Source: Phycisphaerae bacterium (GTDB lineage Bacteria > Planctomycetota > Phycisphaerae > Sedimentisphaerales > Anaerobacaceae). From it: DNA of 52,654 nucleotides. Shown here piece after piece: positions 8,171 through 16,682 of the stretch (position 1 is its first letter; each line of letters begins with the position of its first letter). Where the stretch lies: contig JAPLMX010000054.1 of assembly GCA_026386805.1 (NCBI GenBank), positions 1 through 52,654 of the forward strand, given 5' to 3'. The notes under the pieces are model-generated. The model saw only the letters and a list, made by a program, of their open reading frames with translations. It did no database searches and was not told the origin of the DNA. Position numbers and translations under genes: made by a program.

Positions 8171-9466
8171 ATGAGTCCCAAGTCACAGCCTGAGTCGGAT
8201 ATCGCCAAGACCCTCGACCTCGATCGCGCCGCAAGTCGCGGCAGACGATTGAAGCGATGGCTCATCATCATTCTCTTGGTCGCTGTGGTCGTGGTTGTCG
8301 TGGTCATGCGCAGGGGCGCCGGTAACTCCGCCACGACGTCGTTCGAGACCCAAGAAGCCCAGAAGGGGAATCTCGTCGTCCTTGTCACCGCCACGGGCAC
8401 CCTGCAACCCACCAACAAGGTGGACGTCGGCAGCGAGATCTCGGGCATCGTCAAGAGCGTTGAGGCGGACTACAACGGCAAAGTCAAGATCGGGCAGGTT
8501 CTGGCCAGGATCGACACCTCGAAACTCGACGCGCAGGCAACACAGTCCAAGGCCGCCCTGGAGTCGGCCAAGGCTAAGGTCCTGCAGGTCAAGGCGACCC
8601 TGAGCGAAACCAGCAGCAAGCTCGCACAGTATCAGCGCGTGCGCGAGCTGAGCAAGGGCAAGGTGCCGTCGCAATCGGAATTCGATGCGGCCCAGGCGGC
8701 CTTCGAGCGGGCCAAGGCGGATGAAGCCAGCGCCGCGGCGGCCGTCGCCCAGGCCCAAGCCACCCTCGAAGCCATTCAGACGGACATCGCGAAAGCAGTC
8801 ATCCGGTCGCCCATCAACGGCATCGTTCTGACCCGCAGCGTGGAGCTCGGCCAGACCGTGGCCGCTGCCTTTCAAGCCCCGGTGCTGTTCACCCTGGCCG
8901 AGGACCTGGCGCAGATGGAGCTGCGCGTGGACGTGGACGAGGCGGACGTGGGCCAGGTCAAGGAGGGCCAGGACGCCACGTTCGACGTGGATGCCTACGC
9001 GGACCGCACGTTCAACGCGCGGATCACCCAGACCCGCTACGGGTCCAAGACCGTGGATGGCGTCGTGACCTATGAGACCGTGCTGAAAGTGGACAACTCG
9101 GACCTGTGCCTGCGCCCGGGAATGACGGCCACGGCGGATATCACCGTCAAGAAAGTCGAAGGCGCTGTCCTGGTGCCCAGCGCCGCGCTGCGGTTCACCC
9201 CGCCTGTGCTCGCGGACACGACGAAGAAATCCTCCCGCGGTCTGCTCGGGGCGATGCTTCCGCGTCCGCCCATGGGCCAGTCCAAACCACAAGAGAATGG
9301 AACCGGCAACGGCAAACAGCAAAAGGTCTGGACGTTGAAGGATGGACAGCCCGTCGCGGTCCCCGTCACCATCGGGGCCACCAACGGGATTATGACGGAA
9401 GTGCTCACGGGCGACGTCCAGCCGGGGACGGTGCTGGTGATCGATGTCGCTGCGGTCAGGAGATGA
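8171..9466 (+). CDS. HlyD/MacA-family periplasmic membrane-fusion protein
   Basis: Periplasmic adaptor of the pump, 431 aa. A cytoplasmic basic stretch and one membrane helix (residues about 34-48, LIIILLVAVVVVVVV) anchor it. Then come the barrel-sandwich/lipoyl half (LVTATGTLQPTNKVDVGSEI), a coiled-coil hairpin rich in Ala/Gln/Lys (about 120-205), the second lipoyl half (VIRSPINGIVLTRSVELGQ) and a beta-barrel plus membrane-proximal domain. The layout matches MacA-like proteins that pair with MacB ATPase/permease systems, and those are the next two genes. The stop overlaps an ATG of the ATPase gene (9463-9466), indicating translational coupling. Confidence 0.92.
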   Translation: MSPKSQPESDIAKTLDLDRAASRGRRLKRWLIIILLVAVVVVVVVMRRGAGNSATTSFETQEAQKGNLVVLVTATGTLQPTNKVDVGSEISGIVKSVEADYNGKVKIGQVLARIDTSKLDAQATQSKAALESAKAKVLQVKATLSETSSKLAQYQRVRELSKGKVPSQSEFDAAQAAFERAKADEASAAAAVAQAQATLEAIQTDIAKAVIRSPINGIVLTRSVELGQTVAAAFQAPVLFTLAEDLAQMELRVDVDEADVGQVKEGQDATFDVDAYADRTFNARITQTRYGSKTVDGVVTYETVLKVDNSDLCLRPGMTATADITVKKVEGAVLVPSAALRFTPPVLADTTKKSSRGLLGAMLPRPPMGQSKPQENGTGNGKQQKVWTLKDGQPVAVPVTIGATNGIMTEVLTGDVQPGTVLVIDVAAVRR

Positions 9467-9468
9467 GC

Positions 9469-10191
9469 ATGACGGCCACAAGCCAAACGGACAAGCGGTC
9501 TTTGATCGAGCTGCGGGGCGTGACAAAGGTCTACGGCGCCGGCCACGCGGCCACGCACGCGCTGCGAGGCATCGATCTGGACATCGGGGAAGGCGATCTG
9601 GTCGCGGTGATGGGTCCCAGCGGTTCCGGCAAATCCACGTGCCTGAACATCCTCGGCTGTTTGGATACGCCCACGGCGGGGACCTACACGTTCCAAGGCG
9701 TCGAAGTCGGCCAACTGGACCGCGACCAGCGGGCCCGGTTGCGCCGCCACTACCTGGGCTTCGTGTTTCAGGGCTATAACCTGCTGAGCCGCACGTCGGC
9801 CATTGAGAATGTGGAACTGCCCTTGGTCTATCGGGGTGTCCCTGCCAGGACCCGGCGGGCCCACGCGCGCCGGGCCCTGGAAGCGGTGGGGCTCCAAGGA
9901 CGGGAAAAACACGCGCCCAATGAGTTGTCGGGCGGGGAGCAGCAGCGGGTGGCGATTGCCCGCGCGATCGTCACGGGACCGGCCGTGCTGATGGCCGATG
10001 AGCCCACGGGCAATCTGGATACCGCCCGAAGCCATGAAATCATGCAACTGCTCGTCGAGCTCAACCGGCGGGAAGGGATCACCATCGTTATGGTCACTCA
10101 CGAGCCGGACATGGCGGCCTATGCGAAACGCATCGTCCATTTTGTGGATGGCCTGGTCGAATCCGACAAACGAAATGGGAGTCACATCTAA
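9469..10191 (+). CDS. MacB/LolD-type ABC transporter ATPase
   Basis: Cytoplasmic ATPase, 240 aa. It has Walker A GPSGSGKST, a Q-loop in FVFQGYNLL, signature LSGGEQQR, Walker B VLMADEPTGNLD and the H-loop VTHEP. The DEPTGNLD form is typical of the MacB/LolD/FtsE class. Two ATGs compete: 9463 overlaps the preceding stop with its ribosome site too close, while 9469 has CAGGAG 6 nt upstream and is preferred. Its stop (TAA at 10189-10191) overlaps the permease ATG. It drives mechanotransmission through the permease rather than moving substrate across the inner membrane (family knowledge). Confidence 0.93.
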   Translation: MTATSQTDKRSLIELRGVTKVYGAGHAATHALRGIDLDIGEGDLVAVMGPSGSGKSTCLNILGCLDTPTAGTYTFQGVEVGQLDRDQRARLRRHYLGFVFQGYNLLSRTSAIENVELPLVYRGVPARTRRAHARRALEAVGLQGREKHAPNELSGGEQQRVAIARAIVTGPAVLMADEPTGNLDTARSHEIMQLLVELNRREGITIVMVTHEPDMAAYAKRIVHFVDGLVESDKRNGSHI

Positions 10192-11396
10192 TGCTCTGGG
10201 ACACGATTTTTCTGGCCTTGCGTGAAATCAGGCGCAACGTCATACGCTCGTTCCTGACCATCCTGGGCATTGTCATCGGCGTGGCGTCGGTGATCACCAT
10301 GGTGACGCTCGGCGGAGGCGCCACCGTCCAGGTGACCAACCAGATCGCCAGCCTGGGCAGCAACCTGCTGATGGTCACGCCGGGCAAACGAATGGGGCCG
10401 GGCCAGTCTTCCGCATCGGCGCCGTTCCGGGCCAAGGACGTCGAGGCCATTGCCAGGGACATCCGGTCCGTTGCGGCGGTGGCCCCGGCCTCGACCAAGC
10501 CCGTCACGGCCATCGTTGGCAACGAGAACTGGTCGACCACGGTCACCGGGACCGACAACCAGTATATGAAGGTGCGCATGTGGCCCGTCCAGACGGGCCG
10601 GGAGTTCAGCGACAGTGAGCTGCGCGCCGGGGCGGCCGTCTGCATCATCGGGGACACCGTGCGCCAGAAGCTCTTCGGCGGGCTGGAGCCTCTCGGAAAC
10701 AGGATTCGCCTGGGAAAGCTCTCGTTCCAGGTGATCGGCCTGCTGGAGGCCAAGGGCCAGAGCAGCATGGGCACGGATCAGGACGATCTCGTCTTGCTGC
10801 CCCTGCGGACCTTCCAGCGGCGCATCTCGGGCAACCAGGACATCAGCCTCATCCAGGTCTCCATCCGCGACGGCGAGTCCACGGAGAAGGCCCAGCGCGA
10901 CATCGAGCGGCTGATGCGCGAGCGCCGGCATATCGCGCCGAACGCGGACGATGACTTCAGCGTGATGGACATGAAGGAGATCACCAAAATGCTCACCGCG
11001 ACCACGCAGGTGCTCACCGGCCTGCTGGGGGCGGTGGCCGCCGTGAGTCTCCTGGTCGGCGGGATCGGCATTATGAACATCATGCTCGTATCAGTCACCG
11101 AACGGACGCGGGAGATCGGCACGCGTCTAGCCATCGGGGCCTTGGAGCGTGAGGTCCTCATGCAGTTCCTCGTCGAGGCCGTCGTCCTCTCCTCTTCCGG
11201 CGGCCTATTCGGGATTCTCCTGGGTCTGGCGGCCTGCCTCGGCCTCAAAAACGCCCTCAAGGTCCCCTTCGTCCTCAATCCGGGGATTGTTGTTGTCGCC
11301 TTCCTGTTCTCAGCGGCCGTAGGCGTCGTCTTCGGCTACTTCCCAGCACTCAAGGCGGCTCGTCTCGATCCCATTGAAGCCCTCCGCCACGAGTGA
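10191..11396 (+). CDS. MacB-type ABC permease (FtsX-like)
   Basis: Inner-membrane permease, 401 aa. It has one N-terminal helix (about 20-40, LTILGIVIGVASVITMV), a large periplasmic MacB core domain, then three C-terminal helices (FtsX domain) starting with GLLGAVAAVSLLVGGIGIMNIMLVSVTERTREIG. The last motif is diagnostic of MacB permeases. Here the ATPase is a separate gene, unlike E. coli MacB where it is fused. TAATG overlap with the ATPase gene. The substrate might be macrolides, lipopeptides or an exported siderophore or peptide; nothing in the sequence decides. GH97-like DNA begins about 14 nt after its stop. Confidence 0.92.
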   Translation: MLWDTIFLALREIRRNVIRSFLTILGIVIGVASVITMVTLGGGATVQVTNQIASLGSNLLMVTPGKRMGPGQSSASAPFRAKDVEAIARDIRSVAAVAPASTKPVTAIVGNENWSTTVTGTDNQYMKVRMWPVQTGREFSDSELRAGAAVCIIGDTVRQKLFGGLEPLGNRIRLGKLSFQVIGLLEAKGQSSMGTDQDDLVLLPLRTFQRRISGNQDISLIQVSIRDGESTEKAQRDIERLMRERRHIAPNADDDFSVMDMKEITKMLTATTQVLTGLLGAVAAVSLLVGGIGIMNIMLVSVTERTREIGTRLAIGALEREVLMQFLVEAVVLSSSGGLFGILLGLAACLGLKNALKVPFVLNPGIVVVAFLFSAAVGVVFGYFPALKAARLDPIEALRHE

Positions 11397-11409
11397 CGGC
11401 GCTCACCAA

Positions 11410-11623
11410 TTCTTGGCGCCATCAACGGCGAGAACGCCGCTGCGACGTGGACGTGCCGGTGTCTTTCGTCGGCCAGAGCCGCTGCACGATGACCGTGATC
11501 GAGGACGGCAAGGCGCAGCGCACCTTCGACAACGAAACCAAGGCCGTAACGGCCCAGGATCATCTGGAGGTCCGCCTACAACCCTACGGCGGCTTCGTCG
11601 CCACCCTCAGCCCGACCCGGTAG
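11410..11623 (+). pseudogene. Remnant of a second GH97 gene (3' end only)
   Basis: About 210 bp closely matching the 3' end of the GH97 gene at 5480-5691: the same CTMTVIEDGK, TKAVT.QDHLEVRLQPYGG and FVATLSPTR segments to the same stop position. One base is missing near 11432 relative to the intact gene, shifting the frame (GGINGEN lies in one frame, DVDVPVSF in another). No start or catalytic part is present. It is therefore a dead fragment, in direct orientation to the intact gene and placed exactly downstream of the efflux operon. Confidence 0.85.
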
Positions 11624-11639
11624 CGCGTTGTGGCGGATT

Positions 11640-11910
11640 TCCTCAACCACGAATTACACGGATGTCACGAACATTCGTACTACTACCTGTTCGAATCTTG
11701 TTTTCTTGCGCGAATTTTGGCTGCGGCCAAAGGCCGCGCTGTAAGATTGGTGTGATTCGTTGTTTCTCAGTCTCACAGGTGGACCTTGGCCCATGCGGCC
11801 TTGTCATTCCCGCGATGCTTGGCCTCGACCTGATCGGGGGGGCGGGGAATCCAGGTTTCCTGACCACGAAGAGCACGAAGGGGCACCAAGAAAGGCGGGA
11901 CGATGGAGCC
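11640..11910. repeat. Mosaic of dispersed intergenic repeats
   Basis: The 646-bp stretch between the GH97 remnant and the next gene holds no convincing gene. It contains pieces of repeat types known from many bacterial intergenic regions: CCACGAATTACACGGATG (about 11647), GCGGCC-aaa-GGCCGC hairpin (11723-11737), GTCATTCCCGCGATGC (about 11803) and GACCACGAAGAGCACGAAGG (about 11861). From 11911 to 12269 nothing is recognised. Confidence 0.5.
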
Positions 11911-12269
11911 GCAAAACACACAAAAGCGACTTGGTGGGGTGCGCCATGCACACCTTCTCCTTATACATACAACAGGAGTCGCCAAAACCACATAGAATCA
12001 CAGGCTCGCTCCGAAGGCTGACCTCACCTTACGCAACATCATCCCCCCAATCACTACTTAAGCTCTGGTCCCAGAATCCTGCCCGGCCCAATTTTTCAGT
12101 TGAACTCCGCACCATCGTCATTTAGATTATCTCTCGCAGATAGCTTGTCAGCAAGGAGTGTCGATGCATTGTGCGGAACATCACATGTGACCAGCAGCCT
12201 GTCCTTTCTGGAAGCCATATAGGCGGAACTTAGGGATGAGAATCGCATCAAGCATACGGACATCCAGAT

Positions 12270-12701
12270 ATGAAGAAATTGCCTTATGTTAACCCTGACC
12301 GTCTGGCTGATGTCATGGCCTTGATTCAAGTTTTGGCATTGCACAAGTACAGTCACCGAAGTGACAAGGAATTGACGGATGAAATGCAGGGACCTCCTCG
12401 TTCCGCATCTGCATGGAAAGAGATTGCCCAGCAGCATCCTGAGTTCTTTCGTGTGAACGACGAGGAGAGACTAGGTGTATCCTTGGTTTCAAGACATGTC
12501 TTGCCCAAGGATGAGAATGGCACGCGTGAATTACCTTCCGACTTTGCGTCCATGCTTCTCCAAACAGCAATTGGTCTTCATGATCGTCAAGTAGATCTCG
12601 CTAATCGCTGGAAAGCATATATTCCAATTGTGGTTGCAGTGATCGCAGGTGCCTTGACTACCTTGAACATTTTTCTCACGTCTTGGCTTCGGAAGCCATG
12701 A
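12270..12701 (+). CDS. Hypothetical protein with C-terminal membrane helix
   Basis: 143 aa, not assigned to a named family. Residues about 1-85 are soluble. The run from LADVMALIQVLALHKY to HPEFFRVNDEERLGVSLVSRH reads like a small helical or winged-helix domain. Residues about 115-137 (YIPIVVAVIAGALTTLNIF) form one membrane helix near the C-terminus, so the protein is probably tail-anchored with its domain in the cytoplasm. No clear Shine-Dalgarno sequence precedes the ATG, but codon use is good and the frame is not a shadow. It stands alone between repeat-rich DNA and the sulfatase remnant. Confidence 0.6.
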   Translation: MKKLPYVNPDRLADVMALIQVLALHKYSHRSDKELTDEMQGPPRSASAWKEIAQQHPEFFRVNDEERLGVSLVSRHVLPKDENGTRELPSDFASMLLQTAIGLHDRQVDLANRWKAYIPIVVAVIAGALTTLNIFLTSWLRKP

Positions 12702-12973
12702 AAAAAGGCGCGGAGATAAGGGACGCTATGGGGTCGGGGACTATGGAGTTGCCTTTAGGACACGCGGGGGTCGGGACACCTCGCGTCACACCTACACATT
12801 TCATAGACAGGCACCCATGGATAGCCACCGTTTTTCGGCCTGCGCAATCAGTGCCCGTCGCTGGCGTCCCTTTCATGCGGCGGTCTTGAGACTGACATGG
12901 ATGCCGGCTCTCGTGGCCAGGGTGATGAGCATTTCAGATCAAGAAACACGTTGCCGGAAGAGTTGAGAATATC
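12702..12973. other. Gap with no recognised feature
   Basis: About 270 bp without a convincing ORF, hairpin or promoter. Together with the adjacent sulfatase remnant it looks like decaying DNA. Confidence 0.4.
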
Positions 12974-13281
12974 TTAGCTCGTGGTTTGCCTCCAATGTGG
13001 CTGAAGGGTCCCGAGGCTCTCCGGAATGCCGGAGACCTTTGTCCAGTGCGTGGTCCAGGTGGTTTCAGGGGTGAGGTTCAGGATGTACTTGTAGCGGGTA
13101 TCCCGGACGCATCGCTGCGGGAAGATGTTCATATCGCCGTCCCGCGTGTGGCTTGCGTAGATGGTGCCACGGAAGGACTTCTCTTTGCCCGCCAGCACGG
13201 GCAGAAAGCTCTTTCCATCGAGGCCCTGCGGGGGCTCGCCGCCGCGACATTGCTGTGTGAGTCGTGCATCGCCGGTCGGGT
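12974..13281 (-). pseudogene. Sulfatase remnant (internal/C-terminal part)
   Basis: Reading the minus strand, PPQGLDGKSFLPVLAG followed by RGTIYASHT and CVRDTRYKYILNLTPE is the typical late part of a type I sulfatase (heparan N-sulfatase-like group). The catalytic N-terminal half with the C/S-x-P-x-R motif is absent, and similarity fades after the NLTPE-TTWTTHW segment. It directly follows the stop of the large membrane protein on the same strand. It is a gene fragment rather than a functional enzyme. Confidence 0.7.
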
Positions 13282-16026
13282 TCACTTGGCTGATGCGGGC
13301 TTGTCGATCGCGGCTCTCAATTGGAGTTTTCGCTCCGGGGAGGCGATGAAGAGGTCCTCCGGGAACTTGCGGTAGGACACGATGTCGTTGTAGATCGCCG
13401 CACCTTGATAGGCGTTCAGACCCATGCCGGCCAGGTATTGCAGCCGGAGGTTGCGATCCGTATTGATCTGGGCATCGCTGAGCCAGTCTCTCAAATCCAG
13501 TCCCTGCCCTGCGTAGGTCGAGAGCAAGGCCATCGCCGATTCGAATTTCACTTCCGCCAGCGAGGCCATCACGTTCATGTGATCGGTGCGTTCCAGCCGC
13601 TGCTGGAGCTCATCGACGTTGATCTTCGTCGGCTCGACCTGGCCGAGCAGGACCACGTCGTAACCTTCTCCCTTGATGTCATTGCTCCAGATCGTGCCGT
13701 AGGGAAAAGCGGCGAAGAAGGTCGCCATTTCGCTTTTCACGACGTCCGGGCTGCTTTCGTACAGGGGCACCCACTGGGTGACGATGCCGCCCGGATTCAG
13801 ATGCCGCCGGCACAGCCCGAAATACTCCTTCGTGTACAGGGCCGCCGAGCCTTTGACCCAGGGGTGGATCGGGTCGGAGGTGATGACGTCGAATTTCTCA
13901 TGGGTCGTCAGGATATAGTGCCGGGCGTCATCGTACACGACCTGGACGCGCGGGTCCTGCAGGAAGTTGTAGTTCTCCTTGCTGAAGAAGCCCGCCGCGA
14001 CCGTGGGGATCAGCGGCTCGATCTCGCACAGGACGATCCTCTCGACATCCGGATGCAGCACGAAGCAGCCGGCGGTGACGCCCGCGCCGCAGCCGACGAC
14101 GAGGACCGACCGGGGCTTGGAGTGCACCAGGGCGGAGAGGTGGCCCAGCATCCGTTGCAGCCGCATGTCGGCCGGCTCCGTCGAGGCTTCCACCTTGCCG
14201 CAGACGTGAAAGCTGACGATATCGCCGTCGAGCAGAGTCACCGCAATCGTCGAATTCATCCCCTCGCCGACGTACATCGCCTCGGCGACCTGGGTTCGCG
14301 ACGCCAAGTACCGCCCGTAGGCGATCAGCCCCGCCGGGATCGTTGGCACACTCCAGGCCAGCGGCACCGCCAGTAGCGGCACGAGGGCGAGTGCCGCCCA
14401 GGCCGGCCATCGTCCGACGTGTTGTCCGGGTGGCAGCGTCAAGGTCGAAGGCATGTGCGTAACTGGACTGGCAGAGGCTACCTCGGGTGGCACGGGCAAA
14501 CTCGTTTGCCCGTGGGGCTGCGGGTGATCGGACTCGACAGAACGAACACCGTCAAGCAAGTTTGGCGGTGCCACCCGGCGCATCACAGACCTCAAGCTGC
14601 CACCTGATCTCGCCCGAATCGTTGACATCAGGATCAGCATGACGCCAACGGCCGCGACGCCGATCATCACTCGCTGACTGCCGCGCGTGCCCAGCCAGGG
14701 GATCAACACCATGCTGAAGGCCAGCGAGCCGAGGATCGCGCCGACCGTGTTGGCCGCGTATACGCCTCCGACCAGCCGGCCGGGCTCTCGTCCCGGCGAC
14801 ACCACGGACGCCAGGGCCAGGGGGAAACTCGCTCCCCACAGGATCGCCCCCGGCAGTACCGCCCACGCGCAACGCACCAAATCGAGCTGGAAGCTGAGCC
14901 AGGGACTCTTGGAGAGGGATGGGTCGATCGGCCAGTAGGGCAGAGAGTCCGCCAGAGCGTAGGCCGCCCAGGCAATCGCCCCCATCAGCAGGAACTGGCA
15001 GATACCCAGCGCCGCCCGCGGACGGAGGCTGTGGCGTGAGATCACCGACCCGATGCTGCTACCGATGCCCAGTCCGACGAGAAAGACCGCCAGAATGATG
15101 GAGAAGGTGTAGACCGTCCCGCCCAGCAACAGCGACAGATTTCGCGTCCAGACGACCTCCGCTCCCAGTGCGGTGAGTCCGGACAGCGCGATGACCAGGT
15201 AGACGATCCTCGCCCCGGCAGGGCGTGCCTGGGCTCCCAAATGCGACTCATCGCGTTGGGGGACCCCGTCCTCGCTCGCGTAGCACGGGCATTCTGCCGG
15301 TGATTCCGAATCCAGGGGCGGGACGCCCATGCTACGATGGTCGTGCGGGGACGCACGGCCTACAGACGTCTGGTAGGGCGTCCGTGCGGCGAGAAGCAGG
15401 GCGGTGAAGGCTACGGCGAGATTGAGGGCTACTGCGACATAGGTCGCAATGGCGGCGTCGTGGACCCTCAGCAGGTAGAAACCGGCCAGAAGGCACCCGA
15501 AGACTGCCCCGGCGATGTTGCTGCCGTAGAAGAAGCCCAGCCAGGAGACCCCCTGGGGCGTAGCCTGGACCCAGCGGGCGACCGCCGGCAGGGTTGCGCC
15601 CATCAGCAAGGTGGGGGGCAGCAGGCACATCGCACAGACGGCCCCGCGCATCAGGATGCTCGCCGGGCCGGGCCGGACGTGGGCTACGTAGAGTTGATCG
15701 ACGTAGGGTATTGCGAAGAGTATGACAAGGCCCGCGATCCCAATTCCCAGCTCGATCAGGGCGTATACTCGTAGCGGGTGCCGCTTTGCGGAGATGATTC
15801 TTGGGAGGGCGAGGCTGCCTAAGCACATGCCGCCCATGAAGGTCCCGAGCAGCACGCCCAAGGACACGGCGGACGAGCCGATCACCAGTTGGAGCGACTG
15901 AAGCCAGACGATTTCATAGATCAGGGCGGAGCATCCACTGCCAACGAACAGCAGCGTCAACAGCGGCAGCCGCCGCCGTGTCGCAGGCGAAAGGTCGGAT
16001 TGATCCAGAGTCTGTGTGTTGCTCAC
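13282..16026 (-). CDS. Fused MFS-type membrane protein / spermidine-synthase-like domain
   Basis: 914 aa. The N-terminal two thirds have about a dozen membrane helices (starting LLTLLFVGSGCSALIYEIVWLQ). The C-terminal third is a class I SAM-binding spermidine-synthase-like fold: SVLVVGCGAGVTAG near residue 640, then LCEIEP and VVYDDARHYIL, with TSDPIHPWVKGSAALYT as the catalytic-loop region. This fusion is common in Planctomycetota and Deltaproteobacteria; its reaction is unknown, and the acid residues suggest methyl- or aminopropyl-transfer chemistry. Oddities: two hydrophilic insertions made of palindromic repeat DNA (nt 14440-14590 and 15230-15385) sit between membrane helices without breaking the frame. 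It is monocistronic; a hairpin at 16127-16147 lies upstream. Confidence 0.85.
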   Translation of the reverse strand: MSNTQTLDQSDLSPATRRRLPLLTLLFVGSGCSALIYEIVWLQSLQLVIGSSAVSLGVLLGTFMGGMCLGSLALPRIISAKRHPLRVYALIELGIGIAGLVILFAIPYVDQLYVAHVRPGPASILMRGAVCAMCLLPPTLLMGATLPAVARWVQATPQGVSWLGFFYGSNIAGAVFGCLLAGFYLLRVHDAAIATYVAVALNLAVAFTALLLAARTPYQTSVGRASPHDHRSMGVPPLDSESPAECPCYASEDGVPQRDESHLGAQARPAGARIVYLVIALSGLTALGAEVVWTRNLSLLLGGTVYTFSIILAVFLVGLGIGSSIGSVISRHSLRPRAALGICQFLLMGAIAWAAYALADSLPYWPIDPSLSKSPWLSFQLDLVRCAWAVLPGAILWGASFPLALASVVSPGREPGRLVGGVYAANTVGAILGSLAFSMVLIPWLGTRGSQRVMIGVAAVGVMLILMSTIRARSGGSLRSVMRRVAPPNLLDGVRSVESDHPQPHGQTSLPVPPEVASASPVTHMPSTLTLPPGQHVGRWPAWAALALVPLLAVPLAWSVPTIPAGLIAYGRYLASRTQVAEAMYVGEGMNSTIAVTLLDGDIVSFHVCGKVEASTEPADMRLQRMLGHLSALVHSKPRSVLVVGCGAGVTAGCFVLHPDVERIVLCEIEPLIPTVAAGFFSKENYNFLQDPRVQVVYDDARHYILTTHEKFDVITSDPIHPWVKGSAALYTKEYFGLCRRHLNPGGIVTQWVPLYESSPDVVKSEMATFFAAFPYGTIWSNDIKGEGYDVVLLGQVEPTKINVDELQQRLERTDHMNVMASLAEVKFESAMALLSTYAGQGLDLRDWLSDAQINTDRNLRLQYLAGMGLNAYQGAAIYNDIVSYRKFPEDLFIASPERKLQLRAAIDKPASAK
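14491..14514. repeat. Palindrome in frame inside the MFS/spermidine synthase gene
   Basis: CACGGGCAAAC (14491-14501) and GTTTGCCCGTG (14504-14514) form a perfect 11-bp stem around 2 nt. It lies in a proline-, serine- and valine-rich loop of the protein (about nt 14440-14590) between the last membrane helices, where homologous proteins usually have a short linker (family impression, to be checked). Confidence 0.7.
15230..15385. repeat. Repeat block in frame inside the MFS/spermidine synthase gene
   Basis: About 150 bp with nested palindromes: GTAGCACGGGC (about 15280) pairs with GCCCATGCTAC (about 15325), GTGCG-ggga-CGCAC lies at about 15343, and CGCACGG pairs with CCGTGCG across 15351-15388. 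The translated product is a roughly 50-residue polar loop (including SMGVPPLDSES and EDGVPQRDESH) between two membrane helices. It also carries GGGAGCCCAG and GTTGGGG pieces shared with the GH97 palindrome. Confidence 0.65.
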
Positions 16027-16126
16027 ACTGCTATAGTGGCCTCCATGCCGTCACTGGTTACGGATTTCCGTGCGGAATCCGCAGGGCCGCCGGCCCGTGC
16101 GAGAGGCTCCGGGATGGATTTATACT

Positions 16127-16147
16127 CCCGCCCGTCAGCAGGGCGGG
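16127..16147. other. GC-rich hairpin between protease and MFS/synthase genes
   Basis: CCCGCCC-gtcagca-GGGCGGG is a perfect 7-bp stem. It lies 8 nt beyond the stop of the retropepsin-like gene on the minus strand, so it is a plausible 3' end for that mRNA, although no U-run follows. Confidence 0.5.
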
Positions 16148-16154
16148 CCCGGGT

Positions 16155-16607
16155 TCAGGAGGACTTGATGTCGGTCTTGTGCGGGAGCCATTTGACCAGG
16201 GCTGAAGGGATGTTGGGACTCCTCGGATTCACCGTGATCGTTCCCGCCGAAGGGGAGACGACCAGGTCCATGTCCTCCATGGGAACCGCGCCAAGCAGAA
16301 CCGAGTCCCCGATGACCAACGCCCCGGTGAGGCAGGTCCGGTTCGCGAACCTGATCCGGATGGGACCGACATAAGGAACGACATGGGATCGTTCGTCGGC
16401 CGTTGTGACCTCACGCTTCTCGATCTCCGGCAGTTGCAGTTGCACCGCTACATGCTTAGGGATGCAGATGGTCATCGCCCCCGTATCCACCATCGCACGG
16501 GTCGTCAAGGGCTTGAGCTTGGGCTTACTCGGATTTGACAATTCAATGTCTGCTTCGATCATTCCCCCGGTTGCTGTCTCCTTGCTCCGCGCGCTTGCTG
16601 TTCTCAT
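16155..16607 (-). CDS. Retropepsin-like (clan AA) aspartic protease domain protein
   Basis: About 150 aa. It has the hallmark flap and active-site pattern of small clan AA proteins: MVDTGAMTICIP supplies the single DTG catalytic Asp, and the later LLGAVPMEDMDLVVSPSAG with NP matches the C-terminal half of such domains. A homodimer would make a two-Asp active site, as in retroviral protease (family knowledge). The ATG at 16607 is preferred. An ATG at 16637 is in frame, but its GGAGGT stands only 1 nt away. No signal peptide, so cytoplasmic. It is encoded between the glycosylase and the MFS/synthase gene; no functional link is evident. Confidence 0.75.
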   Translation of the reverse strand: MRTASARSKETATGGMIEADIELSNPSKPKLKPLTTRAMVDTGAMTICIPKHVAVQLQLPEIEKREVTTADERSHVVPYVGPIRIRFANRTCLTGALVIGDSVLLGAVPMEDMDLVVSPSAGTITVNPRSPNIPSALVKWLPHKTDIKSS

Positions 16608-16682
16608 AACCTGTTCTCCGTACGATATCCTAATCATACCTCCACAGGGCTACCTTCCGCAAGCTCAAGTCCTATCCGGGAT

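Noticed and set aside
12884-12955. C-terminus of an XRE-type antitoxin on the minus strand near 12930
   Set aside because: Only about 20 residues with weak resemblance and a stop directly upstream.
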